From NCBI GenBank assembly GCA_030147525.1, contig JASBVF010000055.1:180446-244445 (forward strand): a stretch of 64,000 nt of DNA, given 5' to 3'. This stretch comes from Bacteroidota bacterium. Its GTDB lineage: Bacteria > Bacteroidota > Bacteroidia > Chitinophagales > Saprospiraceae. The notes beneath the pieces were generated by a model. That model made no database searches, was not told where the DNA came from, and saw only the letters and a program-made list of their open reading frames with translations. The number at the start of each line of letters is the position of its first letter. The first letter of the stretch is position 1. This document shows, in pieces, positions 27,416 through 36,100 of this stretch. The position numbers and the translations under genes are program-made.

Positions 27416-27571
27416 TTACATCAGCCTCATTGCCTGAACGAGATAGGTCAGGGAGAACGGAAGTGCTACCCAAAACCACTGTGGTACCCAAATCAGCATA
27501 AGCAGCATGATGACAGTCGAAACTATGAATAGGATCCAGGAAAGTCCGGTTGAAGATTTTTCTGTGCTCAT
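27416..27571 (-). CDS. 51-residue membrane protein
   Basis: ATG 27571 to TAA 27416 encodes MSTEKSSTGLSWILFIVSTV followed by IMLLMLIWVPQWFW and a short tail ending QAMRLM. One or two hydrophobic spans (about 10-28 and 31-44) suggest an inner-membrane peptide. Support for its being real comes from a promoter on the same strand: TACTTTTG (27599-27592) with TTTG (27623-27620) 20 bases upstream, giving a leader of about 14 bases. No family is recognised. Confidence 0.55.
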   Translation of the reverse strand: MSTEKSSTGLSWILFIVSTVIMLLMLIWVPQWFWVALPFSLTYLVQAMRLM

Positions 27572-27591
27572 TATTTAATTTTTTTGTGTGG

Positions 27592-27623
27592 CAAAAGTAG
27601 AAATGCATTGTTAATTTGGCAAA
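27592..27623 (-). promoter_or_regulatory. Promoter of the 51-residue membrane protein gene
   Basis: On the minus strand, TTTG at 27623-27620 and TACTTTTG at 27599-27592 are separated by 20 bases. That is one base longer than the usual 19 of the Bacteroidota TTTG/TAnnTTTG promoter. Confidence 0.5.
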
Positions 27624-27656
27624 CATTGCATTGATTTCGTCGCTAAAAAAAACTCG

Positions 27657-28373
27657 TTGAACTCGCTGACATTGAAAATCCATACGCTTGGCGTCCGGTT
27701 ACTTGGCTATTTTCACCTGCTGCCCGTGCGTTTTGTGCGTATTTGGAAACATTTTAAATTAGGATTTGCTTTACTTTTTGGCAAAAAAAGCCACCAAAAC
27801 GACCTCGCCCCCTGGTGGGTTGGTCTGGTATTTCACGTGCTGGACCTGCTGGGCATCCCCGAAATTTATGAGTCGGCCATTGATTTTGGCAAATGGAGCA
27901 CCCGTCCGCTTACCGAATGGGAGAAGCAAATTGCCTATTCGGTTTTCGGCCAGGCCATTCCGCTGGAAAAAGTGAGGGTGGATGAGTCTGCCCGGATCGG
28001 CTGCCAGCGTTGGCATGTGATTTACGTCAGTTATTTTACCATCAATGCCTGGGGGAAGTTTCATCCGGACATTCTGATCCACGAGCTCGTCCATGTCTGG
28101 CAATACCTTCGGATGGGCAGCCTGTATATACCGAGGGCACTCAATGCCCAGCGTACGGCGGAGGGCTACAACTACGGTGGAGTTGAAGCGCTGAAGGCAT
28201 GCCGGGAAAGCGGCGGTTCGCTGTTGGACTTCAACCTTGAGCAGCAGGCGGACATCATCTCCGATTATTTTTGCATTCGGGAAGGCCTGCCAACAAGGTG
28301 GGGTTCAGGCAAAAAGGCCGACCTTCCGGTGTATGAATATTTTGTCAATGAAATCAGGGGTTGGAAACCTTGA
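27657..28373 (+). CDS. HExxH-type putative metalloprotease-like protein
   Basis: 238 residues if read from TTG 27657; there is no ATG in the first half, so the start is uncertain. The motif IHELVHVWQ gives H142, E143 and H146, and a later LEQQADIISDYF could supply the third zinc ligand, as in gluzincin proteases. A short basic N-terminal region with hydrophobic stretches (LGVRLLGYFHLLPVRFVRIW, FKLGFALLFG) may associate with a membrane. I do not recognise a named family. The protein may be a degenerate or specialised metallopeptidase, and activity is not established by the sequence. Confidence 0.62.
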   Translation: MNSLTLKIHTLGVRLLGYFHLLPVRFVRIWKHFKLGFALLFGKKSHQNDLAPWWVGLVFHVLDLLGIPEIYESAIDFGKWSTRPLTEWEKQIAYSVFGQAIPLEKVRVDESARIGCQRWHVIYVSYFTINAWGKFHPDILIHELVHVWQYLRMGSLYIPRALNAQRTAEGYNYGGVEALKACRESGGSLLDFNLEQQADIISDYFCIREGLPTRWGSGKKADLPVYEYFVNEIRGWKP

Positions 28374-28396
28374 GACGTGGATGCATCGAAATCCGG

Positions 28397-28427
28397 TTTG
28401 TCTCCAAAATAAGAAGTCGTATGTTTG
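28397..28427 (+). promoter_or_regulatory. Promoter upstream of corA
   Basis: TTTG (28397-28400), a 19-base spacer and TATGTTTG (28420-28427) match the Bacteroidota sigma-A consensus exactly. Transcription should begin near 28434, giving corA a leader of about 160 bases that includes a short CCGGC/GCCGG hairpin. Confidence 0.72.
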
Positions 28428-28595
28428 TGCGCTTTGAAACCGGCCAATGCCGGAAAGTAGAAAAGAAATATTTTGTTTTTAGGTAAAATGTTGATAACCA
28501 GTATTTTAAAATTTGTGCTCAGGATTTTTTGCTGATTTTTCCAAAAGAATTATGTGCCCGGGCCCAGTTTGTTAATTACAGTCACCCCTTCGGTC

Positions 28596-29546
28596 ATGGT
28601 CAAATATTACATCAAAGAACATGGTAAGCTGAAAGAGTTACCTGAGCCGGAGGTCTCATGCTGGATAAATATTTCACCTCCCTTCACTCCGGAGGAACTG
28701 GAAGAAATCGCCCAGCAATTCGACATTCCGCTTGATTTTCTGACCGATCCCCTTGACATGGACGAACGGCCTCGCTACGAGCGGGACGAGGAGAAGAGGG
28801 CCATCATCCTCAGTACTCCCATCCTGAATCCTTTCGAAGAAGACATCGACGCTATTTTTATCACTGCACCGCTGGGTATCGTGCTGACGATTGATCACAT
28901 CATCACCATTACCTCCCACGAAAACCCGGTACTCAATCTTTTTCTTGAAAACAGGGTGAAAAACTTTGATCCGGTCGATGAACAGCTTTTCGTGCTTCAG
29001 ATCATGGAGCAGACGGTTTATCGATTTTTGAACTGCCTGAAACAACTCAACCAAAAGCGAAACCTGATAGAAAAAGAGCTGTATTTCAGCAGCCGGAACC
29101 AGGAATTGAAAAATCTTCTCAGCATTGAAAAAAGCCTGGTTTATTTTGTTTCCTCGCTGAGTGACAATGAGTTGCTGAAAATGAAAATGAAGCGAACGGA
29201 CTTTCTGCACCTTGGCGATGACGAAGAGAAAGTAGATCTTTTCGAAGATATCATCATCGATAACAGCCAGGCCCAGCAGATGGCCAACATGTACACCAAT
29301 ATCCTGAATGGCACCATGGACGCTTACGGTTCCATCATTTCCAACAATCTGAACCTGACCATCAAAAGGCTCACCACCATCACCATTATATTAATGGTGC
29401 CCACGCTTGTCGCCTCTTTTATGGGCATGAACGTAGAATTGCCGCTTGCCGACCAGTCTCCGGGGTCCTTTTTTATCATTTTAGTTATTTCACTGGCCGG
29501 CAGCCTTGGGCTTGCCTGGTATTTTCAACGGAAAAATCTGTTTTGA
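28596..29546 (+). CDS. corA: CorA-family magnesium transporter
   Basis: 316 residues from ATG 28596 (MVKYYIKEHGKLKEL); the frame continues upstream to a GTG at 28554 but the family N-terminus fits the ATG. A long cytoplasmic alpha/beta and helical domain (about 1-255) leads to two C-terminal membrane spans. The first ends in the selectivity motif GMN (in SFMGMNVELPL) and the second covers FFIILVISLAGSLGLAWYF. Such pentamers admit Mg2+, and some carry Co2+ or Ni2+. A near-perfect promoter lies at 28397-28427. Confidence 0.9.
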   Translation: MVKYYIKEHGKLKELPEPEVSCWINISPPFTPEELEEIAQQFDIPLDFLTDPLDMDERPRYERDEEKRAIILSTPILNPFEEDIDAIFITAPLGIVLTIDHIITITSHENPVLNLFLENRVKNFDPVDEQLFVLQIMEQTVYRFLNCLKQLNQKRNLIEKELYFSSRNQELKNLLSIEKSLVYFVSSLSDNELLKMKMKRTDFLHLGDDEEKVDLFEDIIIDNSQAQQMANMYTNILNGTMDAYGSIISNNLNLTIKRLTTITIILMVPTLVASFMGMNVELPLADQSPGSFFIILVISLAGSLGLAWYFQRKNLF

Positions 29547-30170
29547 AAGGTGTGAAACTCACGTAGTTATCTTCCGTCGGTTCAACAATTTATTTATTGA
29601 TTTTCAGCACCTTAAGTTGGGTGGACTAAACCTTGTTTCATGTATTTGATTATAGTTTGAAAAGTTTTCCACATAAAGTTTTCCACATTCAAAAAAGTTG
29701 TGGAAAAAAAAGATCATGCTGATTATCAACGAAATAGGTAAGTTTTCCACAAATTGTGGAAAACTCAACGTGCAAAATCCTTGACCGGGCATTAATTTCG
29801 TGCTGATAATATTGCATACATGAGTTGAATCAGAACAAGCCACCCACTCGGAACGCTTGGGGAGGAAAAAGCTCAAAGCTTTGCAATCTTTCCTTTCGAA
29901 TTTTCTTTGAAAATTTAGCCTGCTGCTTACTGATACTATTTTTTAAAAAACTAACCCCCGCACCCGACCAGATTGGAACATTCAGCGGGTGTGTGTAAGA
30001 TGAGTTAGTAAAGGTCATACAAGAGAAACACCAGCTAAAATCGCAAAAATAAATTATTCGGATGCCTGTAGCTGTTTGCAGGACCCTGCCCAGTGTTTTA
30101 CATCGGGTCAGCGCTCTCTCAAACACTTGTAATCCATCATGTTACACTATAAAAAAGTTCAATAGCGATC
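29547..30170. other. Long intergenic leader upstream of nrdJ
   Basis: 624 bases without a credible gene. The first half holds five DnaA-box-like sites (29665-29763). The second half can fold: ACTAAC (29947-29952) with GTTAGT (30004-30009) enclosing CGCACCCG/CGGGTGTG arms. Further downstream an AGTGTTT/AAACACT pair lies around 30090-30126. A structured nrdJ leader is possible, but I cannot match it to a known riboswitch. Confidence 0.5.
29661..29766. promoter_or_regulatory. Cluster of five DnaA-box-like 9-mers
   Basis: TTTTCCACA occurs at 29665-29673, 29679-29687 and 29743-29751, and its complement TGTGGAAAA at 29699-29707 and 29755-29763. All five fit the relaxed DnaA box TTWTNCACA. The first two are in a 14-base tandem repeat. 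The last two form a palindrome with 12-base arms at 29742-29766. The cluster lies 400 bases upstream of the ribonucleotide reductase gene. It could be part of the replication origin, a DnaA-titration site or a DnaA-controlled region. Confidence 0.6.
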
Positions 30171-32783
30171 ATGGAGACCTTAGAAATGAAAAGAAAGACC
30201 CCCAGGGTTAAGAAGGGTGAAGCCAAGCCTAAAACTTACACGTTTAAAGAGGCGCTGAAGGCTTCTACAGCTTATTTCAACGGCGATGAATTGGCGGCCA
30301 ATGTTTGGATCAACAAATATGCCCTCAAGGACTCCCAGGGAAATATTTATGAGAAAACACCTGACGACATGCACCGCAGGATTGCGGCTGAGTTGTTCAG
30401 AATTGAGTCAAATTATGAAAATCCGGTTCCCGAGCAGGAATTGTACGAACTGCTGAAGGATTTCAAATATATCATACCGCAAGGCAGCCCAATGTCTGGA
30501 ATTGGTAACAATTTGCAGGTTTCCTCTTTGTCCAACTGTTTTGTAATTGGCAACCATGCCGACTCCTACGGTGGTATCATTCGTGCTGACGAGGAGCAGG
30601 TCCAGTTGATGAAGCGCCGGGGTGGGGTAGGGCACGATCTTTCTCACATTCGCCCGAAAGGCAGTCCGGTGTTGAACAGCGCCTTGTCCTCCACAGGTTT
30701 GGTGCCGTTCATGGAGCGGTACTCCAACAGCACACGTGAAGTGGCACAGGATGGCCGCCGGGGAGCGCTGATGCTGACCGTCTCCATCAAGCATCCGGAT
30801 GCAGAAGATTTTATCGACGCAAAAATGCAGACCGGAAAAGTAACCGGCGCCAACGTTTCCGTGCGTATCGATGATGATTTCATGAAAGCTGCGCTCAGCG
30901 GAGGAGAATATGTTCAACAATATCCGATCGATTCGAAAGATCCTGTTTTCAAAAAAACAGTGAACGCCGGTGAAATCTGGGATAAAATTATCTACAACGC
31001 CTGGAAGTCAGCCGAACCTGGCATTCTTTACTGGGATACCATCATTCGGGAATCTGTACCCGACTGTTACGCAGACCTGGGCTACCGCACGATTTCTACC
31101 AACCCTTGCGGCGAAATTCCACTTTGCCCTTACGACAGCTGCCGCCTGCTGGCGATCAATCTGTTCAGCTACGTGGAGGAGCCTTTCACGAAAAATGCCA
31201 CTTTCAATTTTGAAAAATTCGGCAGGCACGTGCAGATGGCGCAGCGCATGATGGACGATATCATCGACATGGAGATCGAGAAGATTGATAAAATTATTCT
31301 GAAGATCGAAAACGATCCGGAACCGGAAGATATCAAAGCTACCGAGTTGCGCCTCTGGCAAAAAATCAGACGCACTTGCATCGAAGGCCGTCGCACCGGC
31401 GTTGGTATCACGGCTGAGGGTGACATGCTGGCTTCACTTGGCCTGCGCTACGGCAGCGACGAAGCACTTGATTTTTCTGTTCAGGTTCATAAAACGCTGG
31501 CTATCAATGCCTACCGGTCTTCGGTTACTTTGGCAAAAGAACGTGGTGCTTTCAAAATTTACCACACGGCACGTGAGGCGAACAACCCTTTCATCAACCG
31601 TCTGAAAGATGCCGATGCGGCGTTGTACAAGGACATGATGAAATATGGCCGTCGCAACATTGCCCTGCTGACCATTGCGCCAACCGGTACGACCAGCCTC
31701 ATGTCTCAAACGACTTCCGGTATTGAGCCTGCTTTTCTCATTGCTTACAAGCGTCGTCGTAAAGTCAATCCAAACGACAAGGAAGTAACGGTTTCATTCA
31801 TAGATGAGGTGGGTGACCACTGGGAAGAGTACAATGTTTTTCACCACAAATTCATTGACTGGCTCAAGGCAAATGACTACAACATGGACGAGGTGATCAA
31901 CATGCCAACGGATCAACTCAATGAACTGGTCGCCAAGTCTCCTTACCACCTTGCTACTGCCAACGATGTTGACTGGGTACAGAAGGTGAAAATGCAGGGT
32001 GCAATCCAGAAATGGGTAGACCACAGCATCAGTGTGACGGTGAATATCCCGAATGACACGCCCGTGGAAATGGTGAAGGAAATCTACAAAACTGCCTGGG
32101 AATCAGGCTGCAAGGGATGTACGATTTACCGGGATGGATCCCGTTCGGGCGTTCTCATTTCAAACGACGAAAAAGAAAAGAAAAAGGAAGATAAACAAAC
32201 ATCAACTACGAGTCAAACACCAGCATTTACTACCACCTACGCTCCGAAGCGGCCTAAAAAACTGGAAGCTGAAATCATCCGTTTCCAGAACAACCACGAA
32301 AAGTGGATGGCTTTTGTCGGTCTGTTGGATGAGCGTCCTTATGAGATTTTCACCGGCCGGGCAGAAGATATTTTCATGTTGCCACCTTACGTGACTCAAG
32401 GCTGGATTATAAAGGATAAGGACGAAGAAGGTCACAATCGTTACGACTTCCAGTTTGCTGACAAGGACGGTTACAAAGTAACGATGGAGGGTCTCTCCCG
32501 CTCGTTTGACAAAGAATACTGGAACTACGCCAAACTGATTTCCGGAACACTTCGTCACGGCATGCCTATTGAGTATGTCATCAACCTGGTGTCGAGCCTG
32601 AACGTCGACCAGGAACACATCAATACCTGGAAGAACGGTGTTGTGCGGGCTTTGAAAAAGTTCGTACCGGATGGCACTTTAGCAGTGAAAGAAACTTGCC
32701 CGGCTTGCGGCGACCCGGATGGCCTGATTTACAAGGAAGGCTGTCTGATTTGCAAAAGCTGCGGTCACACGGAGTGCGGCTAA
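30171..32783 (+). CDS. nrdJ: Adenosylcobalamin-dependent (class II) ribonucleotide reductase
   Basis: 870 residues from ATG 30171 (an alternative ATG is at 30186). It reduces ribonucleotides to deoxyribonucleotides using a B12-derived radical. Visible features: redox C123 in SNCFVIGN, the finger-loop NPCGEIPL with thiyl-radical C313 and E315, PTGTTSLMSQTTSGIEPAF for substrate binding, and a C-terminal cysteine-rich tail with four CxxC-like cysteines (CPACGDPDGLIY ... CLICKSCGH) that relays electrons. A variable linker with a run of Lys/Glu sits near residue 665. The DnaA-like boxes upstream suggest coupling to replication, which is an inference. Confidence 0.95.
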   Translation: METLEMKRKTPRVKKGEAKPKTYTFKEALKASTAYFNGDELAANVWINKYALKDSQGNIYEKTPDDMHRRIAAELFRIESNYENPVPEQELYELLKDFKYIIPQGSPMSGIGNNLQVSSLSNCFVIGNHADSYGGIIRADEEQVQLMKRRGGVGHDLSHIRPKGSPVLNSALSSTGLVPFMERYSNSTREVAQDGRRGALMLTVSIKHPDAEDFIDAKMQTGKVTGANVSVRIDDDFMKAALSGGEYVQQYPIDSKDPVFKKTVNAGEIWDKIIYNAWKSAEPGILYWDTIIRESVPDCYADLGYRTISTNPCGEIPLCPYDSCRLLAINLFSYVEEPFTKNATFNFEKFGRHVQMAQRMMDDIIDMEIEKIDKIILKIENDPEPEDIKATELRLWQKIRRTCIEGRRTGVGITAEGDMLASLGLRYGSDEALDFSVQVHKTLAINAYRSSVTLAKERGAFKIYHTAREANNPFINRLKDADAALYKDMMKYGRRNIALLTIAPTGTTSLMSQTTSGIEPAFLIAYKRRRKVNPNDKEVTVSFIDEVGDHWEEYNVFHHKFIDWLKANDYNMDEVINMPTDQLNELVAKSPYHLATANDVDWVQKVKMQGAIQKWVDHSISVTVNIPNDTPVEMVKEIYKTAWESGCKGCTIYRDGSRSGVLISNDEKEKKKEDKQTSTTSQTPAFTTTYAPKRPKKLEAEIIRFQNNHEKWMAFVGLLDERPYEIFTGRAEDIFMLPPYVTQGWIIKDKDEEGHNRYDFQFADKDGYKVTMEGLSRSFDKEYWNYAKLISGTLRHGMPIEYVINLVSSLNVDQEHINTWKNGVVRALKKFVPDGTLAVKETCPACGDPDGLIYKEGCLICKSCGHTECG

Positions 32784-32787
32784 GTAG

Positions 32788-32860
32788 TAATTGAGTTATT
32801 GAGTTATTGAGTTCGAGGGTTTCCTTAACTCAATAACTCCGTAACTCGACAACTCAATTA
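32788..32860. repeat. Intergenic word-built inverted repeat, element 4
   Basis: TAATTGAGTT (32788-32797) pairs with AACTCAATTA (32851-32860), and GAGTTATTGAGTT (32801-32813) pairs with AACTCAATAACTC (32827-32839). Both arms repeat the word TTGAGTTA. It begins 5 bases after the nrdJ stop. Confidence 0.82.
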
Positions 32861-32900
32861 ATTAAAATTACACAACGTTTTCTCATAGACTGTGTTTCAG

Positions 32901-32926
32901 GTGATCTGTTGAGGATAGCAGATCAC
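32901..32926 (+). terminator. Rho-independent terminator after nrdJ
   Basis: GTGATCTG (32901-32908) pairs with CAGATCAC (32919-32926), followed by TTTTTTATT. It lies beyond the word-built repeat and just before the end of the convergent sirtuin gene. Confidence 0.82.
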
Positions 32927-32939
32927 TTTTTTATTGTCG

Positions 32940-33632
32940 TTATTTCATCAATTCTTCCACGACTTTCCTGACGCCGGTGGTGGCGTTTTCAGTAATAACC
33001 TTGAGATTCTTTGAGCTTCGCAATTCGTAATTCAGCGCCGGATTGGGGTCGATGTAGTAAACCGGAATGCCTGCCCTGGCGTAGCCTATCAGCCCGGCTG
33101 CCGGATAAACCTGCATTGAGGTGCCAACGATGATGGTCACGTCAGCCATGCTGACCAAGGCTGCTGCAGGTTCCAGCATAGGGACCAATTCTCCGAACCA
33201 TACAATATGGGGGCGAAGTTGACTGCCACGTTCGCACTGATCACCCGGTCGGATATCTTTTTTCCACTCGTACACCAGCCGTTCATCGACGGTGCTGCGG
33301 GCTTTCAACAACTCGCCGTGAAGATGTAGCACGTTGGCACTTCCGGCCCGCTCGTGGAGGTCATCCACATTTTGAGTGACGATGTGGAGGTCATACCGGG
33401 CTTCCAGTTCTACCAAAGCTTTGTGAGCGTCGTTGGGTTGGACTTCCGCCAACTGCCTGCGGCGTTGATTGTAAAATTCGAGAACCAACTCCTGGTTATT
33501 TCGCCAGCCTTGTGGGGATGCAACTTCCATCACATCGTGGTTTTCCCAGAGGCCGTTGGCATCTCTGAAGGTTTTGATTCCACTTTCGGCACTCACTCCG
33601 GCGCCGGAAAGCACAACAATTTTTGGTTTCAT
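32940..33632 (-). CDS. NAD-dependent protein deacylase (sirtuin), CobB-like
   Basis: 230 residues, cytoplasmic. The NAD-binding motif GAGVSAESGIKTFRD starts at residue 10, TQNVDDLHERAG at 86-97 and the catalytic histidine H105 in LHLHGELL. The SQLRPHIVWFGELVP stretch matches class III sirtuins (CobB/SIRT5-like), which remove acetyl, succinyl or related groups from lysine. In the segment where other sirtuins place four zinc cysteines (about 107-140) only one cysteine, C133, remains, so the structural zinc site is missing. Single gene facing nrdJ. Confidence 0.9.
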   Translation of the reverse strand: MKPKIVVLSGAGVSAESGIKTFRDANGLWENHDVMEVASPQGWRNNQELVLEFYNQRRRQLAEVQPNDAHKALVELEARYDLHIVTQNVDDLHERAGSANVLHLHGELLKARSTVDERLVYEWKKDIRPGDQCERGSQLRPHIVWFGELVPMLEPAAALVSMADVTIIVGTSMQVYPAAGLIGYARAGIPVYYIDPNPALNYELRSSKNLKVITENATTGVRKVVEELMK

Positions 33633-33692
33633 TTTTAATTTTTATTGGTGAAATGATAGTCCTCCTTTCACTTCTCGAGCCACTTACAACAT

Positions 33693-35417
33693 TTAAAAAA
33701 TTTCAAGCTCTTCCGCCAGGGTAGATCTGTTGTCGAAATCTTTGAGCAGGGATGCAGCAAGTTTTTCGGCGATTCGACCGGCCCCGCAGGCACGAAGATG
33801 ATCGAGCACATGCCTGACTTTCTGGCTGGGCACCGGTCCGAGATGGTTCGAAAGATAGTTTTTGAGCTGCCGGTCATAAAACCCGAAAACCTCCTCCCTG
33901 AATTTTTCCAAAAGTAAGTGGTCGAAACGCATGAACAGATCGATAGAATCCTGATCTGCAAGCAGTTTCAGCAAATCTTCAAGACGGTTTTCACGGGCAA
34001 GCAACGTGGCGATAGTTTCAATATTTTGCTGGTAATCAGGCTGTTTGATCAGGTCAGCCAGCATTTGTTGAACAAACTTCTCCCAATCGCCCTTGAAGTT
34101 TGCCTTACAACTTTCAAAATAATCAAAGTTTTTCGTCTCAAGGAAACGGTCACGGGCAAGTGTGATGACGGTTTTGTGGTCGCCCTGCTGCCGGGCGAGT
34201 GTGAGCATTGCGGTTTCCAGTCGTTTTTTCACCTCTTCGGATTCTATCAGCCGCATGCCTTTTTCGAGCAGTGGCTGGATGACTTTGAGCAAACCGCCAG
34301 CCTCGGCAGCTTCCACAACCTGGAGCAAAACTGAAGGATCGGAAAGGCATTCGAGGGTGAAGTTTTCAGCGTGCCGGGCCATGCCTTCGCTTTCCAGCAG
34401 TCGAACTTTGGCCTGAAGCAAAACATGGGTATGATGCTCCGAATGCGGTGTTTTATTCAGTTCAAAATTGAGTAACTGAAGCAGGGCCTCCGACCTGGCA
34501 AGATCGTCGGACAACGAGATCAACAGGTTCAGAATTGGTTCAGTGAAATCATTGAGCCGGTAAGCCGGCCGTGGTGCAGCGTCCAGGGAAAAATGCCAGA
34601 TTTCCTGCCGGAGAGCAGGTGCAATTTGTTCTTTTGTCAGATTGGAAAGTAGTCTGAAAGCCTTTAAAACAGCCATCCTGAGCGCCTCTTCGTCTCCTGC
34701 AATTTTACGGAGAATGGGTGTCGTTTTTTCAAGAATGGCAGCAAGCATGGCCCAGGCTTCCCCGAAGTGTTCCAGTGCGATGGCGTCCTCTGTCTGGCCG
34801 AGTAAATCTTCCACTGTTTTTATCAGTTGCGCACTGCCTGAATTGCTAATCCGGTCGTTTTTGGTACGCCCGGCGAGGATGGTGGCATCGAGCAGTTGTC
34901 CGAATTTCTCACGGCTGTCGGGCATGGGGACTTTGGCTGCGAAACGGGTTTTCAGCGCAAGCGCAAACTGCCGGTTCGATCTGGCGTAATACCGCACGAA
35001 AGCGGCGAGGTCATCCGGATCGACATTGTCGAGAATGGAAGTCGTGGTAAGTCGTTGATATTGAGCTGCTTTTTTCGGAGTGTTGCTTTTTTTTGCCGGT
35101 TTTTTTTCTGACAAATGACGGCGCAATGCCAGCAGTCCGGCTGCGACGTGTCCGCACATTTTATCCTGTTGAAAAACGCTGCACTCACAGGAACAGGCCC
35201 TGACTTTCGAAGGTGAAATTTGCATTTCCACCTCCAGACTCTCCACGCCTGCAATCCAGAGGTTCCGTTCGCTTTCGAAAAGCCGGATAACCTTCCCCTC
35301 CTCCAACAGCTTCTCACCCACCAAAAGGTGACGCTCGTCGAGTTCCAGTTCAAGGTTTTTAAGCAAAAAATTCACGTGCAGGCGTGTTTTGATTTTTGGA
35401 TAAAAAAAGCCGGTCAA
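33693..35417 (-). CDS. SWIM zinc-finger protein of unknown function
   Basis: 574 residues. The N-terminal region carries the SWIM motif CxCx(n)CxH (C77, C79, C88, H90 in ACSCECS...DKMCGH). The rest is almost all alpha-helical with leucine-rich helices resembling TPR-like or HEAT-like stacks (for example EALLQLLNFELNKTPHSEHH). SWIM fingers are found in proteins that bind DNA or other proteins, often beside SNF2 helicases, but no helicase is seen here. The only reasonable start is TTG 35417; a later start would lose part of the SWIM-preceding domain. Confidence 0.7.
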   Translation of the reverse strand: MTGFFYPKIKTRLHVNFLLKNLELELDERHLLVGEKLLEEGKVIRLFESERNLWIAGVESLEVEMQISPSKVRACSCECSVFQQDKMCGHVAAGLLALRRHLSEKKPAKKSNTPKKAAQYQRLTTTSILDNVDPDDLAAFVRYYARSNRQFALALKTRFAAKVPMPDSREKFGQLLDATILAGRTKNDRISNSGSAQLIKTVEDLLGQTEDAIALEHFGEAWAMLAAILEKTTPILRKIAGDEEALRMAVLKAFRLLSNLTKEQIAPALRQEIWHFSLDAAPRPAYRLNDFTEPILNLLISLSDDLARSEALLQLLNFELNKTPHSEHHTHVLLQAKVRLLESEGMARHAENFTLECLSDPSVLLQVVEAAEAGGLLKVIQPLLEKGMRLIESEEVKKRLETAMLTLARQQGDHKTVITLARDRFLETKNFDYFESCKANFKGDWEKFVQQMLADLIKQPDYQQNIETIATLLARENRLEDLLKLLADQDSIDLFMRFDHLLLEKFREEVFGFYDRQLKNYLSNHLGPVPSQKVRHVLDHLRACGAGRIAEKLAASLLKDFDNRSTLAEELEIF

Positions 35418-35542
35418 GCGGTTTGCCGAGGGTAAAACCTCAAAGATACATTGCCTGGGCAGTTAACTCAACCGAATTTTCTACCTTTGGTTTTGAACAG
35501 ATTATCCACACATCACGAAAACTTGACCAATTACAATTTACA

Positions 35543-36037
35543 ATGAAAACTGTTTATCTCGTCCGTCATGCCAAATCAAGTTGGGACCATCCGGATTTAC
35601 GGGATTCTGAGCGCCCGTTGAACGAAAGGGGCCTGCGGGATGCCCCTTTTATGGCCAAACTTTTGAAAAGCAAAGGCGTCAAACCGGATGCCATTCTTAC
35701 CAGCCCGGCAGTGAGAGCACTGACGACAGCTACTTTTTTCAAAATAGAACTGGGCCTCGAGGGGGAAGATTTACTCATCCGGGATGAAATCTATGAGTCC
35801 ATACCCATGACCATTACGGATATGATCAAACTATTGCCGGAGGATTACAATACCGTGCTTATTTTTGGTCATAATCCCACGTTTACCAGTGTGGCTAACA
35901 GGTTTTCAGAAAACTTTATCAGTAACATTCCAACCTGCGGCATCGTTGGCATTCAGGCCCCGGTCAGTCATTGGCAGGATTTTAACGAGAAAAATGCAAA
36001 GGTGACGGAGTACTATTACCCAAAACAGTATTTTTAG
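35543..36037 (+). CDS. Histidine phosphatase, SixA-like
   Basis: 164 residues from ATG 35543. The frame is open back to 35396, but that part overlaps the SWIM gene start region and has no homology that I recognise. The catalytic RHG-like motif is LVRHAKSSW (R8, H9), with the second histidine in IFGHNPT. The size and the RHAKSSWDHPDLRDSERPLNERG opening match SixA-type phosphohistidine phosphatases. A role in dephosphorylating a phosphorelay protein is known for SixA and unproven here. A TACCTTTG box at 35482-35489 may be its promoter -7 element. Confidence 0.83.
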   Translation: MKTVYLVRHAKSSWDHPDLRDSERPLNERGLRDAPFMAKLLKSKGVKPDAILTSPAVRALTTATFFKIELGLEGEDLLIRDEIYESIPMTITDMIKLLPEDYNTVLIFGHNPTFTSVANRFSENFISNIPTCGIVGIQAPVSHWQDFNEKNAKVTEYYYPKQYF

Positions 36038-36100
36038 TGTTCAACCGGTCCGGATCGAAAGGTTAGACTACGATCTTTTTTGAAAATCAAATTTGTAAAA

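Noticed and set aside
30070..30100. Possible cobalamin riboswitch before nrdJ
   Set aside because: Only a fragment like the B12 box is seen, with one base missing. The other conserved blocks of the family are absent.
29830..30126. 98-codon minus-strand frame in the nrdJ leader
   Set aside because: No family, no signal peptide, biased toward Phe, Ser and Lys, and it overlaps the structured leader.
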